Assembly: GCA_026770585.1 (NCBI GenBank)
Contig: MU647170.1
Location: 52,093-62,542, forward strand
Direction: 5' to 3'
Length of the DNA stretch: 10,450 nt
From: Baffinella frigidus
Taxonomy: Eukaryota; Cryptophyceae; Cryptomonadales; Baffinellaceae
Under the pieces are notes generated by a model. That model saw only the letters and a program-made list of their open reading frames with translations. It was not told the origin of the DNA and made no database searches. Below are positions 10,360 through 10,450 of this stretch, piece after piece. Positions within the stretch are counted from its first letter, which is position 1. Each line of letters begins with the position of its first letter. A program made the position numbers and the translations under genes.

Positions 10360-10450
10360 CTTGTTGAGCACCTCCGGCGTCTCAAAATCGGCGTCTGCCC
10401 CCGCCGCCTCCTCCTCCTCCCTATCCTCACCATCATCGCCGAGCGAGAGC
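10360..10450 (-). CDS. Partial acidic exon of an unrecognised minus-strand gene
   Basis: The minus strand reads LSLGDDGEDREEEEAAGADA, then DFETPEVLNK, with GC-rich third positions, and then reaches the donor AACAAG|GTACCT (10360/10359). The acidic stretch suggests a low-complexity linker or a nuclear or chaperone-type acidic region, but nothing more specific can be said. The exon continues beyond the window. The donor lies in sequence that matches a family-A terminus (GGTACCTCNCTCA). Confidence 0.5.

Noticed and set aside
10155-10367. SQASQ-repeat protein on the plus strand
   Set aside because: It is simply the translation of the AGTC satellite preceded by a dispersed repeat, with no independent support.

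Overview
Nature of the window. This looks like a repeat-rich, GC-rich nuclear fragment from a eukaryote, most plausibly a microalga. The supports are spliceosomal-type introns (GTGAG.../CAG) interrupting frames with strongly GC-biased third positions, an interstitial array of plant-type telomere units (CCCTAAA), micro- and minisatellites, and dense short inverted-repeat transposons. I see no bacterial operon, rRNA, tRNA or CRISPR. The exact lineage cannot be fixed from sequence alone; a cryptophyte-like alga is a weak guess.

Layout. 1-345: a poly-C edge, a 156-bp foldback element with a 5-bp target duplication (118-273), and a possible terminal exon (278-340, minus). 345-1740: locally duplicated non-coding units, one split by a family-A element and one preserving the empty site. 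1741-3400: a cluster of family-A foldbacks, a family-B remnant, another foldback, and copies of an exon fragment. 3540-5557 (minus): a gene whose PDZ-like domain appears split over two exons by a 1.3-kb repeat-filled intron, with a SHOCT-like segment near its C terminus. 5907-6716: an hAT-like transposon with a perfect 8-bp target duplication, subterminal TCTCGAG arrays and an intron-containing gene fragment inside. 7069-8033 (plus): an unrecognised two-exon gene whose intron carries a perfect hairpin and telomeric repeats. 8034-10157: long foldbacks D, C, B and A, plus a decamer minisatellite. 10222-10352: an AGTC-rich satellite. 10360-10450 (minus): an acidic exon running off the window.

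How it fits together. The dominant actor is family A: about 14 near-complete copies of roughly 110-160 bp with ends CAGGGGTACCTCGCTCATAA..., flanked by TA, with C- and G-runs in the two arms. Two near-identical unoccupied sites within the window support its boundaries and TA target. Families B, C and D have different or diverged outer arms but share with A the core words CCTAGGACC and CCTAC(N)GTAGG, which suggests a modular set of foldbacks. Several elements touch genes: family A ends appear inside introns, at a splice donor and at a stop codon. Most short open frames here (with recurring RGTSLIR or MSEVPLY peptides) are translations of family A and not genes.
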